Shown here: one piece after another, positions 1-9,180 of the stretch | How positions within the stretch are numbered: the first letter of the stretch is position 1 | Layout of the letters: each line of letters starts with the position of its first letter | Source: an uncultured Clostridia bacterium | GTDB taxonomy: Bacteria; Bacillota; Clostridia; UBA1381 | DNA length: 32,678 bases | Direction of reading: 5' to 3' | NCBI GenBank assembly: GCA_944392335.1 | Contig: CALXWJ010000099.1 | Coordinates: forward strand, 1-32,678 | Notes under the pieces: generated by a model | What the model saw: only the letters and a program-made list of their open reading frames with translations | Databases searched by the model: none | What the model was told of the DNA's origin: nothing | Translations under genes and position numbers: made by a program

Positions 1-566
1 TCTTTGCTTTCCGCCTTTTCCTGCAATGCCTTGACAAGCGCAAGCACTTGTTTATGATAGAACATTTCATAAGTGCGCTTTGCTTTCGCTTGTGTCATGC
101 GCAGCTCCTTCGCTATGGTTACAAATGACGCTTTTTTAACATCCCTCAGCTCAACTACACGGGCAACTGTTTTTTTGCTCAGCTTCGGCTTGAATGGGGG
201 CATATTCCTGATAAATTGTTCCGGCATACCCGGTTCCCCGTCCCTGTATTGGATTAAAATATCTTTATATCTCTTTTCCAAATACGCGCAGGCATATGCC
301 TTGTCTTGATAGCACTCATAAGCCTCGTAAAAGACATTTTCGACTTGTGAAATGCTTTCATATCCAAGCGCTGCCGCAATATGGTTGATGTATAAGCGTA
401 TTTGTTTAAGTTTCAGTTTATTGTAAATTTGTGTTACCCTTGAAACTGATAGTTCAAACTCTTTCGCAATATCGGCAAATGTGTTGCCGTGTTGGTCACG
501 AAGCAGCAAAATCTCATAGGCACGTTTATCCTTATTTAGTTCACTGTATGGTATATCTTTTAACGT
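1..566 (-). CDS. Two-HTH DNA-binding protein, 3' end off the window
   Basis: An open frame of about 188 codons runs to the left edge on the minus strand. Two helix-turn-helix segments are visible. One is at residues 29-48 (TFADIAKEFELSVSRVTQIY), which resembles sigma-factor region 4. The other is at about residues 142-165 (SFVTIAKELRMTQAKAKRTY). The intervening region is rich in Tyr and charged residues. No ATG, GTG or TTG start is present at the 5' end. A perfect GAGGAGGG ribosome-binding site (573-580) sits 6 bases before ACG (564-566), exactly where ATG would be expected, and the frame closes at a stop a short way upstream. Either ACG is used at low efficiency or the start codon has mutated. 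The function is probably transcriptional control, perhaps of a mobile element; the family was not identified further. I am sure of the frame and unsure whether it is functional. Confidence 0.6.
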
Positions 567-585
567 ATTAATCCCTCCTCTTTTC

Positions 586-686
586 TTACTTTGAAATAGT
601 ACTTGACCTTAATGCAATCTTTTTAGCAAATTCTGCTTGTTTTAGGTTCGCGGTTTCTCTTAATATAATCTCTTCACAAAATCCAT
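586..686 (-). pseudogene. Small XRE-type HTH gene with a one-base frameshift
   Basis: A strong AAGGAGGGTG site precedes ATG at 684-686, but that frame stops after eight codons. Adding one base to the four-A run at 678-681 (T run on the coding strand) restores a 33-codon frame ending at 586-588. It contains LRETANLKQAEFAKKIALRS followed by STISK, which matches the first helices of the XRE/Cro HTH fold (the 'Q-x-x-x-A-x-x-x-x-x-x-x-T-I-S' pattern). Even when repaired it ends just after the recognition helix, so it is a very short protein or a truncated one. Its stop lies just before the ribosome-binding site of the gene at 1-566, so the two were probably co-transcribed. A sequencing error in the homopolymer is possible. 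Confidence 0.45.
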
Positions 687-823
687 ATAAGACACCCTCC
701 TTATATTTTAAAATAAAACAATTATATCACTTTTTTTGGATATAATGTGGATTTTTTCCAAACTAGATAAAAAAAAGTAGAAAAATCTTTTTAAGAATAT
801 ATAATAGTCTTATTAAGACAAAA

Positions 824-931
824 ATCTTGCATAAAGCGGATATAATTTTAAGATTTCGCCGCTTATCTAAAGAAAACCAAATCCGTATTGATGAAAGAAT
901 TAATACAATGTTGGATAATCAGCAACAATAG
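824..931 (+). pseudogene. C-terminal fragment of an HTH regulator
   Basis: This plus-strand frame has no start codon with a ribosome-binding site and ends at TAG 929-931. Its last residues read FRRLSKENQIRIDERINTML followed by DNQQQ. The 'L-S-x-E-N-Q-x-x-I-x-x-x-I-x-x-L' pattern is typical of the C-terminal helix of small XRE-family repressors. No N-terminal HTH can be joined to it in any frame upstream; the XRE-like piece at 586-686 is on the other strand. It is best read as the remnant of a repressor whose 5' part was deleted. The call rests on pattern recognition of a short segment. Confidence 0.35.
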
Positions 932-937
932 AAAAGA

Positions 938-979
938 GGCTGTGACAAAATAATTTTTTAAAATCATTTTGTCACAGCC
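938..979 (-). terminator. Palindromic terminator, copy 1 of a dispersed repeat
   Basis: A perfect 14-bp inverted repeat, GGCTGTGACAAAAT (938-951) and ATTTTGTCACAGCC (966-979), with an A/T-rich loop. Read on the minus strand it is followed by TCTTTTC, so it can end transcription of the leftward surface-protein operon. A very similar palindrome lies at 30001-30049 in the opposite orientation. Confidence 0.6.
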
Positions 980-1007
980 CCACAGCTTGCACGCGGTTAT
1001 AGTAGTT

Positions 1008-1047
1008 AAGGGGATATACCAAAATATGATTTTTGACATATCCCCTT
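1008..1047. repeat. Perfect 10-bp inverted repeat in the intergenic region
   Basis: AAGGGGATAT (1008-1017) pairs with ATATCCCCTT (1038-1047), and the interior (CAAAA...TTTTG) can extend the stem after a short mismatch. There is no T-run on either side, so it is not a classical terminator; it could protect the 3' end of the leftward transcript or be an operator. The rest of 980-1183 shows no coding frame. Confidence 0.5.
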
Positions 1048-1183
1048 GCTGAATTAAATTGTTTTTCCATCGTCAAGGCCGGGTTGTATTTTTTCAAAAA
1101 CGTATACCTGAAAAAATTCCGCAGCTGCCCTTGACAAGATAGGTTGTAACGCGACAGCCCATTCTTTCGGAAAACATATTATT

Positions 1184-2596
1184 TTATTTTTCTAAAAAAC
1201 GCTGCAGTACAGCAACGGCCTCCGCGCGGGTAGTGCCGCCCAAAGGATCGAGTATACTGCCGCCTTTGCCAAAAATCAATCCGGCTCCAACCGCCCAGCC
1301 CACAGCTTCCCTTGCCCAGCCGGAAACGGCGTTTTTATCGGCAAATACGGTAAGGTCGCCTTGCCCGTCTGTGTCCATACCCTTGTAGTCCGCATAGCGG
1401 CCCATGACTGCCGCCGTTTCCTCACGGGTAATATTTTGATCCGGCATAAACTCCGTATCGGAATACCCTGAAATTATTCCATTCTCTGACGCCCAGCTGA
1501 CAGCCTCAGCATAATATGCATTTTCATCCACATCATCAAATTTTAATACATTGTTCATCCGCGGTTCGCCTTCTGCTCTGTAAAGTATGGTAACAAACAT
1601 TGCGCGTGTCATATTGGCGTCCGGGTCGAATATCCCATCGCCTGTACCGTCCATCCATCCTTGATGGTATGCTTTTCTCACACTGTCATAAAACCAATCA
1701 TTTTCTTTAACGTCATAAAAACAAATGATTTCATCATGGTCGAAAAGCCTGAGCTTCCCATAAAACCGGCCGGGATTAAAAATACCGTATCCGCTTTTTT
1801 CATCATATCCGGCGTCACATATATCGTCACAGCTGACCCTCATAAGATATCTTATCTGAGACGGTGTAAGCTGCGGATATTGTTCAAGCGCCGCCGCCGC
1901 GTGAGCAGTGATCAAAGCCGCTGAATACGAGGTGCCGCTTACCAGTTCGTAATCGGCAGCGTTTTTTATCGAGACCACCTCCAGGCCTTCACCGTACATA
2001 AGTACATCAAGCCCGCTCCCCCGGCAGGAAAATCCTGCCGGCTCAAATCCATTGGTATGGCTCCCCACTCCGATAACAGTGTCATATGCGGCGGGATAAT
2101 ACACCTCATCGCCGCTGTTACCGCAGGCCGACACGACCAATACCCCTTGATCCTCAGCATGCTCCACAGCTTTTTCCAAACGCTCATCGTCTGCCGTAAT
2201 TCCGCTGCTTATATTGATAATTTGGCAATCGTATATATCTACGGCATCGTATATGGCATTGCAGATCGATTCTATCCCTCCGTTTAGTACTGTGCCCGAA
2301 GCAAGCCTTGTGTAATATACAAGCGGCACAACAAAGCTCTCCTTGCACGGGGAAACGATACTTGCATCAACCGTGCCTGTAATAAGGCTTGCAACTCTCG
2401 TTCCATGCCCCACCTCATCATCGGTGTTACTGCTGCCTAAAACATAATTTTTGCCGCTGAGTATTTTTTTACTGTCGAAAATGCCTTCCTTTACTTTTAC
2501 TCCCGTATCAATCACTCCGATCTTTACAGGGGCGGCATATGCCGCCTCTGTAAAGAAAACGAATATCAACGATATGATTATTATAATTTTTTTCAT
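1184..2596 (-). CDS. Cell-surface subtilisin-like serine protease (S8) with three SLH repeats
   Basis: A 470-residue exported protease. Residues 1-22 are a signal peptide ending AYAA. The S8 catalytic triad is clear: Asp30 in VIDTG, His64 in GHGTRVAS and Ser223 in SGTSYSAA. The oxyanion-hole Asn160 lies in SACGNSG. Residues from about 292 to 470 are three SLH repeats (each with a TRA/TRE motif), which in this family bind pyruvylated cell-wall polymers, so the enzyme should sit on the wall. The catalytic core starts directly after the signal peptide with no I9-type propeptide, which is unusual for secreted subtilases. The ATG lies 4 bp after the stop of the 2182-residue surface protein, has only a weak AGGT site inside that gene's end, and is probably translated by coupling. 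It may process the two giant proteins encoded upstream in the same operon (inference). Confidence 0.92.
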   Translation of the reverse strand: MKKIIIIISLIFVFFTEAAYAAPVKIGVIDTGVKVKEGIFDSKKILSGKNYVLGSSNTDDEVGHGTRVASLITGTVDASIVSPCKESFVVPLVYYTRLASGTVLNGGIESICNAIYDAVDIYDCQIINISSGITADDERLEKAVEHAEDQGVLVVSACGNSGDEVYYPAAYDTVIGVGSHTNGFEPAGFSCRGSGLDVLMYGEGLEVVSIKNAADYELVSGTSYSAALITAHAAAALEQYPQLTPSQIRYLMRVSCDDICDAGYDEKSGYGIFNPGRFYGKLRLFDHDEIICFYDVKENDWFYDSVRKAYHQGWMDGTGDGIFDPDANMTRAMFVTILYRAEGEPRMNNVLKFDDVDENAYYAEAVSWASENGIISGYSDTEFMPDQNITREETAAVMGRYADYKGMDTDGQGDLTVFADKNAVSGWAREAVGWAVGAGLIFGKGGSILDPLGGTTRAEAVAVLQRFLEK

Positions 2597-2600
2597 GTCT

Positions 2601-5600
2601 TTACCTGTCCGTCAACAATGTGTATACCAATCTTGTAAATATTGCCGCGGCCTCCGCGCGCGTCGCCAACCCCTGCGGTCTGAAGCTTCCATCCTCGTAC
2701 CCGGCTACTATTTCAAGGCCCCGGGCCGCCTCTACCGCATCATATGCCCAATCGCTGATTTGCTCATCATCCGTGAATTTATCGGCAGCTTCAGCCGCTG
2801 TATTATAGCCTTCATGCTTCATATAACGGTCTATCATTGTACATATCTGCTCCCTGGTGATCTTGTCGTCCGGTGCAAAATGCCCCGCGTCATATCCTTC
2901 GATAATACCGTTGTATGCTGCCCATGAGACATATTCCTCATACCATGAACCCGTCTCAACATCAGTAAAGCTATGCTTGTCATACGTACCCAAATTGCCG
3001 TGTATCCTGCCGAGCATCGTTACAAACATTGCCCTTGTTAAGTTTCCCTCCGGTTCAAACAGATTATCCCCCACACCGACCGCGATCTCTCTTATTGACG
3101 CGAAATCCACATACTCATATGCCCAATCCGATTCCGCCACATCATAAAATCCGGTACCATCGGCAGTAACGATCCTGTACCGCGCGCTGACAGGAGCAAT
3201 GAACTTAAATACGCCGTCTATTACAGCAGACTTTGCAACGGTTATGTATGTTTTTCCGCCGTCTGTGCTGTATTGCGCAACGATATTATTTTCATTTTCA
3301 ACTGATTGTGTCAGATTATATTCAACTAATTCACCTTCATCCGCGTTGATAGTTGCTATGATGTCTGTTGATATGATTATCGGACGTCTGCTGCCCGAGG
3401 TGCTGCTCGGACTTCCGCTGTTAATCGTGTCAAAGTGCGCTGTTGCATGAACGATCGCGTCAGGCATGGTAAATTCGATTGTTTCGCTTGACGTATCCTC
3501 CACGCTCACGCCGTCAACCTTCCAATGGGAGAATTGATATCCGCTTTCGGCTTGTGCGGTTAATGTGACCGTATCGCCCGGCTTATATTCACCTCCGCCG
3601 GTTACCGTTCCGCCGACGGTCGAGCCTACTACCACAACATTGCCGGATGTATTTTCAAGCGTTCCGAATGTTACGCTCGCTGTCATCGGCGCTACGCTTG
3701 TAACATTAAACTGCCCTACTACATAACCTTCACTTTGCTTTTCCAGCGTTATCCTCCCGTTTTCGTCAACTGCGGCATTTCCCGTTACGGGATTCACAGA
3801 CCAATTGACAATATCGCCGTCAATTGTAAAGCTTCCTGTGGGAGTTTCGGCAACAAGGCTCAGCCGGCCTTCATTCGTATCGCCCAAGGTACTGATATTT
3901 TTGTTTGAATAAAGCACGCTGTTATAATAAACATCAACATGCTCCACCTTGCTGAGGCCCGCGTGGTTCACCTTTGCCTCATGCTCTGAAAAATTCCCCG
4001 CCTCATCCCTTGACGTTATTTTTATATCATGGGTCGAAACGCTCTGATCGATCATTAAATCAAAACTGAAGCAGCCGTTCTCATCAATATCTGCACCAAA
4101 TTCACTGAAGGGTACATGATCCGCTGTAACAGATCCGTCTATCTCGACTGTGATATATGTGTCAGGATCGGTGATGCCGGTCACGGTAAGTTTTCCGTCT
4201 TCACCAAACAGGGAACCATTTATAGGCGAGCTTACAATAAGACGCGGCTCTGTTGTATCGACCGTGAACTTATGATTATGCGAGAACGAATCATTTGTTT
4301 CGTCGCTTCCCCATATTTCAAGCACATAATCGTTATCCGGAAGACCGGTAAGAGGGATCGTTACGGTGTTGGCGTCCGTAAATTCACCGTAATATCCTTC
4401 CCTGCCTTCTTCGTATCCGTTGGCTATGCTCCAGACTCCCGTAAGATTTTCATCCGATGAGACTGTAAATGTGACATTCCCGTCTGCAAAAAGTGTCCCG
4501 TCCTTATCGGATGATACGGAAATATTTGCCGGGGTAGGGGCGTTAAGCGTAACAGAACTGCCTATTGCTTCTTCTCCGATCACCCGGTACGAACCGGCGT
4601 CCGCTGTCTCTTCACAGTACGCTCTTACTCCGATCTTATATATTTTGCCGGGCTCCAAGCCCACCTCGTCAGTTTCCCCTTCGACAATAGTTCCTTCCTC
4701 ATCATAGACAGGTACATCAAATCTTCCGCCTGTTATAAGCCTGTTATCCTCAATACTTTCCCTTGGGATTTCCACTCCCGCAAAATCCGTTAAGCTGCCG
4801 TCCTCGTTATATACGTTTACGATATAGCCCGAAACATCATCGGGGATCTCGGTAAGCACCGCGGCAAGGCTGTAATCTCCCGCATTTTCACAGTAGGCTA
4901 TATCAGCCGCGGGCGGCTGCCCGGGGTTTACATAAGAAATTTTATTGTCTGTGGCAATAGAATTTCTTACGACATTTTCCTGTGAATATACGGCTCTCAC
5001 ATAATAATCTCCGCTTTGCAGGCCTTTGGGTATATCAAACGACGCCGATCCCGAAGAAATCTCCGAAGCTTCGGTATATACGCCCAAAAGCATATCGCTG
5101 CCGGTGCTGTTTTCGGTCACTGTCTGCTCCTTTGCCAGATAGAAGCTTATCTTATCAAGCCCGTTTAAGTTTTCACCGCTGTATGATACATTGATCCTGC
5201 CATTGCCGCTTGACGCCGTAACTGTATCTACTTCCGGTACAGGCGCAACGTTCAATATTGTGATATCTGTTGCGACAGGCGTTGTGATATTGTAGGTTTC
5301 GTTAGTGCCCTTTTTCGATGTGACAGCCAGCGTTGCCGTTCCCTCATTGAATGTAAGGTTTGCATTTGCATCAGCATCAGGATACATTTTGATATTTGCC
5401 GGAAGGCCGCTCATTTGTGAATACAATTCCTTCGCATGCTCAAGGCTCTGTGCCGGATAAACAAGCGTCATAATTTCATCTGAATTTCCGCCTATTACCA
5501 CCCTGTGCTGCATTCTTGTATCAAGGGACACAACAGAAGATTCACCTAAAAGGACAGGAGTTGTATTTAAATCCGAAACTATCTGAGCCCGCGCTCCGGG

Positions 5601-8600
5601 CCGGATATTCGTACCGATCTTCATATAGACATTCTTGCCTGCTTTTTCATCATATCCTAAAAGCACAGGTTCAAGCCCCAAAAGCGCCGGAAGCAATTCA
5701 GGATAGGTCGGCTGCGTTTCGCCTACGCCGATACCAAAATCGAAACTGTCTTCATCGCCCCAATAATATACGATACCCAGTCCTATCCCTATGACCTTGA
5801 CACAACCCCATACTTTATCTGTATTTATCCCTACCGTTGCACCCGCAACTTCAATTCCGCCCACAAGTCCCACATAGTCGGGAATCCGCACCATGACAGT
5901 TGCGAATGCTTCAAAGAATACATCGTCATTTTCTTTTTGATCAACAATGATATAGCCTCCGCCTGTCAGTATCTGGAACAGATCTACGTTAATGGCAACA
6001 TGGAAATACCATGTCGGCAGCCACTGGAGCTTAAGCCCCGCATATGGGATAACAGGCGGCGAGTTCGGGACAGAGTCAAGCCGAAGGTTTGACATGGAAA
6101 GGCTTATACCCTGAAGGCTGAACATTGCATCCGCCTGGCATGACAATACCTGAATCACTTTGATATAAAGCCGGAGCATAAGCTGCAATGTGGGGAGCTT
6201 ATCCCTTACCATAATTGTTTCATACAGATTGTCAAATCCGCCGCCTCCGCCGGTTATGATAACGGCTCCGGCAGGGTCAAGGAAAAATCCCAGCGGCCCT
6301 GCAGGGATATCGCAGTAAATAAACAATTTATTCGGGACAGGTATTTCATTTTCCACACTCAGCACTTCAAGGGAAGCGCCGAAATCCAAATTTGCAAATT
6401 TCAAGCCGCCTTCAACCGAAAAGCTGTAATTTCTTATTGTGTTCACCTCAAGGCGCGCCTTTATCTGCGGCATTGCCTCCGTGTAAGACGGAAGCACGAT
6501 ATCCGCACCGGCGCGGAATCCGTAGAAACCGCACAAATCTTCTTCCTCCCCGCTTTGTGCCGGGACAAACGCGAACAATACGTCGCGCACCAAGATATTC
6601 ATTGTCGCACCCTGCTGCGACTGCACATACCGGTCCTCATCGGTGAGGTCGTTGTTCTTTCCGAAAAGTACGTTTGCCCGCTGGCGCAAATCCCGCGGAT
6701 GATAATAATCGTTAAAGTCGAACGCCGTCAAAATGCGGTCAAATATATCATCATATTTCATATTGTCCTTGTACTTCTGCCCGTTCGGGATCAAAAAACC
6801 TATGTCAAAGGACGCTGTAAACGAAACGGTTTTGCCGACGGCGGCGCCATTATCATCATTTATAACGCCGAGTATCCCAAAGCCAAGCTGGAACACCGAC
6901 CCGGCTATCTGCTGCGCAAGATCCAGCCCGGTATGGCCCCATACCAGGGAAATATAGTTTACATCCGTATCATTTTTCCTTTCTCCATGCAGGTTGTATT
7001 CCAAAAGGCCGTATTCCTGACCGTTTTCAATACTCGTCAGCGCAGCCGGGACAGACGCGATATGCGTCCGTTCCCCCGACGTATATAATTTTCCGTCAAA
7101 GTCAACGTTTATCTTTCTGTTTGCCGCGTTGATATCATCATTTTCATAATAGACCTCTATTATCCCATCCTGGAAGTCAAGGCATTGATTAATGGTGTAT
7201 ACATTATTTGAACCCGACTGCGAAGTCCCCGTAAGATGCACCATGTTCCCGTGCCCGTCTGTTACCGCTTCAAATTCCCCTCTTACCTCTAAGAGTATCT
7301 CACTGTAATTTTGATCTGTCTGCTTGTATGTATTAAATTCAGCCTCATCTTTAAAGCTTAAAATTGTATACACCTGATTCGGCGCGGGAGACTTATCCTG
7401 CACAACGGCAACAACTCCGTAAACATTATTCTTGTATTTCGCATCCTCGGAGAAGATAAGCCGGAGCGCCCCGGAGGTGTAAGACGAAGGCGTGTTTGGA
7501 TCGACGATCCCGTTATCATACGCCGACTGCCGCCAGTTAATATATACGTGATACGCGCCGGGGACATATTCTTCCGGCAGGATCAGCGTCATTGTCCCGG
7601 CCTCCGCATCAATCACGATATCCTCCGGATCAACAGTATAGCTGTTTAGCCCGTCGTCCGACTCAAGTACGATAGAATAATGCGCCGGGTCGGTAAGCAT
7701 GGAAAAATTCGTTCCTGTAATGATGTATCTGTTTGGGCCTTTATTATACAAAATTTCCGGATCCGCCCCCGTAAATGTTACCTTGGGCAGGCTGCCGTCT
7801 CCGCCGGGACACAAAATATTAAAACTCTTGCTTCCTATCAGGTTGGCATTTGAAAAGGCCGCCGTCCCGCCGGAAATATCGTAAACCCTGAGTTCTACTC
7901 TTCTGTATGCCGCGTTGTCCCCGACAGACGCTTTGAATTGGAATATATAATCAAGGACGCCGCCGGACTTAAACCCTTCATATGTCACGTAATACGGGTT
8001 CATGCTGTTTGGCTCAAAATCCAGCTCATTGCCGTCCATATCAAGGGGTGTTATCCCGTTTGACGTGTATGCGGCAATTGCAATTTTTGAAAGATCATTG
8101 GATGAATAGTTCGTCATATTGATATTTACCGGGAACGTCGCATTTCCCACAGCGCCGCTTGCCGGGATATAGCTTTCCCTATCCGCCGAAAGCTCAAGGG
8201 AGTTCGGTGTAATGACATTCAGCGCCACACTCTCCGAAGCATCCACATTGTAGTTTGAATATACGCCGTAGTAACAGCTTACGCTTCCGCTGGCATTTAA
8301 TCCTATTTCACCTAAGTCGTTATAGAGAGCATAAGCGCTGTCCGCCGTCTGATATTCAATATTGCTTGCGTTTGTAAATGTCATCGCCGGATCAGGAGTG
8401 TATTCAAATACCGTGGACGCAAGATTGTTCCAATGGGCAAAAACCGCTTTATAAGCCGTTGTATTTATGGAATACGCCGCGATGCCCGAAAGCCCGTCAA
8501 TATCTGACGCATAAATACTTTCCGGGATAAAGCCGGAGGTATAGTCGCTGCCCAGAAGCTCCGTTTCACGTTCATATGTTACAGCATAACCAAGACTGTC

Positions 8601-9149
8601 ATTCGCGTTATAATACGCATAATCCTGATTTCCCAGCGATGTATCAAACAAAATCCTAGATTTTATTTTCGCGGGGCTTCCGGATTTTACTTCGGCTTTA
8701 TATGATATTGCCACCATGCCATGCTGGTTGCTTGCCGTATTCGGTATCTCTATCGTCTGCGTAAAGGTAATGCCGTCAACGCTCCAAACCGCTTCTATGC
8801 TGTCCGCAAGCTGTGTTACCGTCACATCTGAGCTGCCGAGCCCCAAAAACCCGTAGTCCCCGCCGAATATATATTCCTTCTTTTCTCCGTCGCGTTCCAC
8901 TTCAAACGAGGTAAAAGACGTATCATATTCCCCGTTATGATATAATAAATCTTTATTGTTATCCGATTTTTTGAGTTTATCGCCTTCGGCGGTTTTGATT
9001 GCAAAACCGCCGTTTTCAGCTGACACGTAGACTTCAATATTCTCGTTTATTAAGCTGTATTCACTTCCCTCTTGCGCAAACGCTGTCAAAGGGACGCTTA
9101 TTCCCAAAAACAGACTCAGGCACAATATAAGCGATATATATTTCTTCAT
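2601..9149 (-). CDS. Giant SLH-anchored surface protein (2182 aa)
   Basis: Residues 1-25 are a signal peptide ending TAFA. Visible parts in order: an N-terminal beta-rich region (to about 450); an IPT/TIG-like Ig fold starting PKVTFTGADPEILYNKGPNR (about 456); a long segment of alternating hydrophobic/Gly-rich strands at about 830-1145; several Ig/FN3-like modules (about 1280-1780, one containing the 'DTTEPRLIVSSPINGSLFG' type linker); a divergent InlB B-repeat (about 1843-1906, with YKPGDTVTLTAQAESGYQFS); and three C-terminal SLH repeats (about 1995-2180). No enzyme motif was recognised. GAGGAGG lies 7 bases before the ATG. It follows the 2408-residue gene by 31 bp and precedes the protease by 4 bp. 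It is probably a wall-bound adhesin or structural surface protein; the ligand is unknown. Confidence 0.88.
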   Translation of the reverse strand: MKKYISLILCLSLFLGISVPLTAFAQEGSEYSLINENIEVYVSAENGGFAIKTAEGDKLKKSDNNKDLLYHNGEYDTSFTSFEVERDGEKKEYIFGGDYGFLGLGSSDVTVTQLADSIEAVWSVDGITFTQTIEIPNTASNQHGMVAISYKAEVKSGSPAKIKSRILFDTSLGNQDYAYYNANDSLGYAVTYERETELLGSDYTSGFIPESIYASDIDGLSGIAAYSINTTAYKAVFAHWNNLASTVFEYTPDPAMTFTNASNIEYQTADSAYALYNDLGEIGLNASGSVSCYYGVYSNYNVDASESVALNVITPNSLELSADRESYIPASGAVGNATFPVNINMTNYSSNDLSKIAIAAYTSNGITPLDMDGNELDFEPNSMNPYYVTYEGFKSGGVLDYIFQFKASVGDNAAYRRVELRVYDISGGTAAFSNANLIGSKSFNILCPGGDGSLPKVTFTGADPEILYNKGPNRYIITGTNFSMLTDPAHYSIVLESDDGLNSYTVDPEDIVIDAEAGTMTLILPEEYVPGAYHVYINWRQSAYDNGIVDPNTPSSYTSGALRLIFSEDAKYKNNVYGVVAVVQDKSPAPNQVYTILSFKDEAEFNTYKQTDQNYSEILLEVRGEFEAVTDGHGNMVHLTGTSQSGSNNVYTINQCLDFQDGIIEVYYENDDINAANRKINVDFDGKLYTSGERTHIASVPAALTSIENGQEYGLLEYNLHGERKNDTDVNYISLVWGHTGLDLAQQIAGSVFQLGFGILGVINDDNGAAVGKTVSFTASFDIGFLIPNGQKYKDNMKYDDIFDRILTAFDFNDYYHPRDLRQRANVLFGKNNDLTDEDRYVQSQQGATMNILVRDVLFAFVPAQSGEEEDLCGFYGFRAGADIVLPSYTEAMPQIKARLEVNTIRNYSFSVEGGLKFANLDFGASLEVLSVENEIPVPNKLFIYCDIPAGPLGFFLDPAGAVIITGGGGGFDNLYETIMVRDKLPTLQLMLRLYIKVIQVLSCQADAMFSLQGISLSMSNLRLDSVPNSPPVIPYAGLKLQWLPTWYFHVAINVDLFQILTGGGYIIVDQKENDDVFFEAFATVMVRIPDYVGLVGGIEVAGATVGINTDKVWGCVKVIGIGLGIVYYWGDEDSFDFGIGVGETQPTYPELLPALLGLEPVLLGYDEKAGKNVYMKIGTNIRPGARAQIVSDLNTTPVLLGESSVVSLDTRMQHRVVIGGNSDEIMTLVYPAQSLEHAKELYSQMSGLPANIKMYPDADANANLTFNEGTATLAVTSKKGTNETYNITTPVATDITILNVAPVPEVDTVTASSGNGRINVSYSGENLNGLDKISFYLAKEQTVTENSTGSDMLLGVYTEASEISSGSASFDIPKGLQSGDYYVRAVYSQENVVRNSIATDNKISYVNPGQPPAADIAYCENAGDYSLAAVLTEIPDDVSGYIVNVYNEDGSLTDFAGVEIPRESIEDNRLITGGRFDVPVYDEEGTIVEGETDEVGLEPGKIYKIGVRAYCEETADAGSYRVIGEEAIGSSVTLNAPTPANISVSSDKDGTLFADGNVTFTVSSDENLTGVWSIANGYEEGREGYYGEFTDANTVTIPLTGLPDNDYVLEIWGSDETNDSFSHNHKFTVDTTEPRLIVSSPINGSLFGEDGKLTVTGITDPDTYITVEIDGSVTADHVPFSEFGADIDENGCFSFDLMIDQSVSTHDIKITSRDEAGNFSEHEAKVNHAGLSKVEHVDVYYNSVLYSNKNISTLGDTNEGRLSLVAETPTGSFTIDGDIVNWSVNPVTGNAAVDENGRITLEKQSEGYVVGQFNVTSVAPMTASVTFGTLENTSGNVVVVGSTVGGTVTGGGEYKPGDTVTLTAQAESGYQFSHWKVDGVSVEDTSSETIEFTMPDAIVHATAHFDTINSGSPSSTSGSRRPIIISTDIIATINADEGELVEYNLTQSVENENNIVAQYSTDGGKTYITVAKSAVIDGVFKFIAPVSARYRIVTADGTGFYDVAESDWAYEYVDFASIREIAVGVGDNLFEPEGNLTRAMFVTMLGRIHGNLGTYDKHSFTDVETGSWYEEYVSWAAYNGIIEGYDAGHFAPDDKITREQICTMIDRYMKHEGYNTAAEAADKFTDDEQISDWAYDAVEAARGLEIVAGYEDGSFRPQGLATRAEAAAIFTRLVYTLLTDR

Positions 9150-9180
9150 GTTTTTTCCTCCTCACCATGTCAACGGTTTT

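Noticed and set aside
2620..9100. Many plus-strand frames of 60-180 codons across the giant genes
   Set aside because: They lack ribosome-binding sites and domain motifs, and lie opposite long, well-supported coding sequence.
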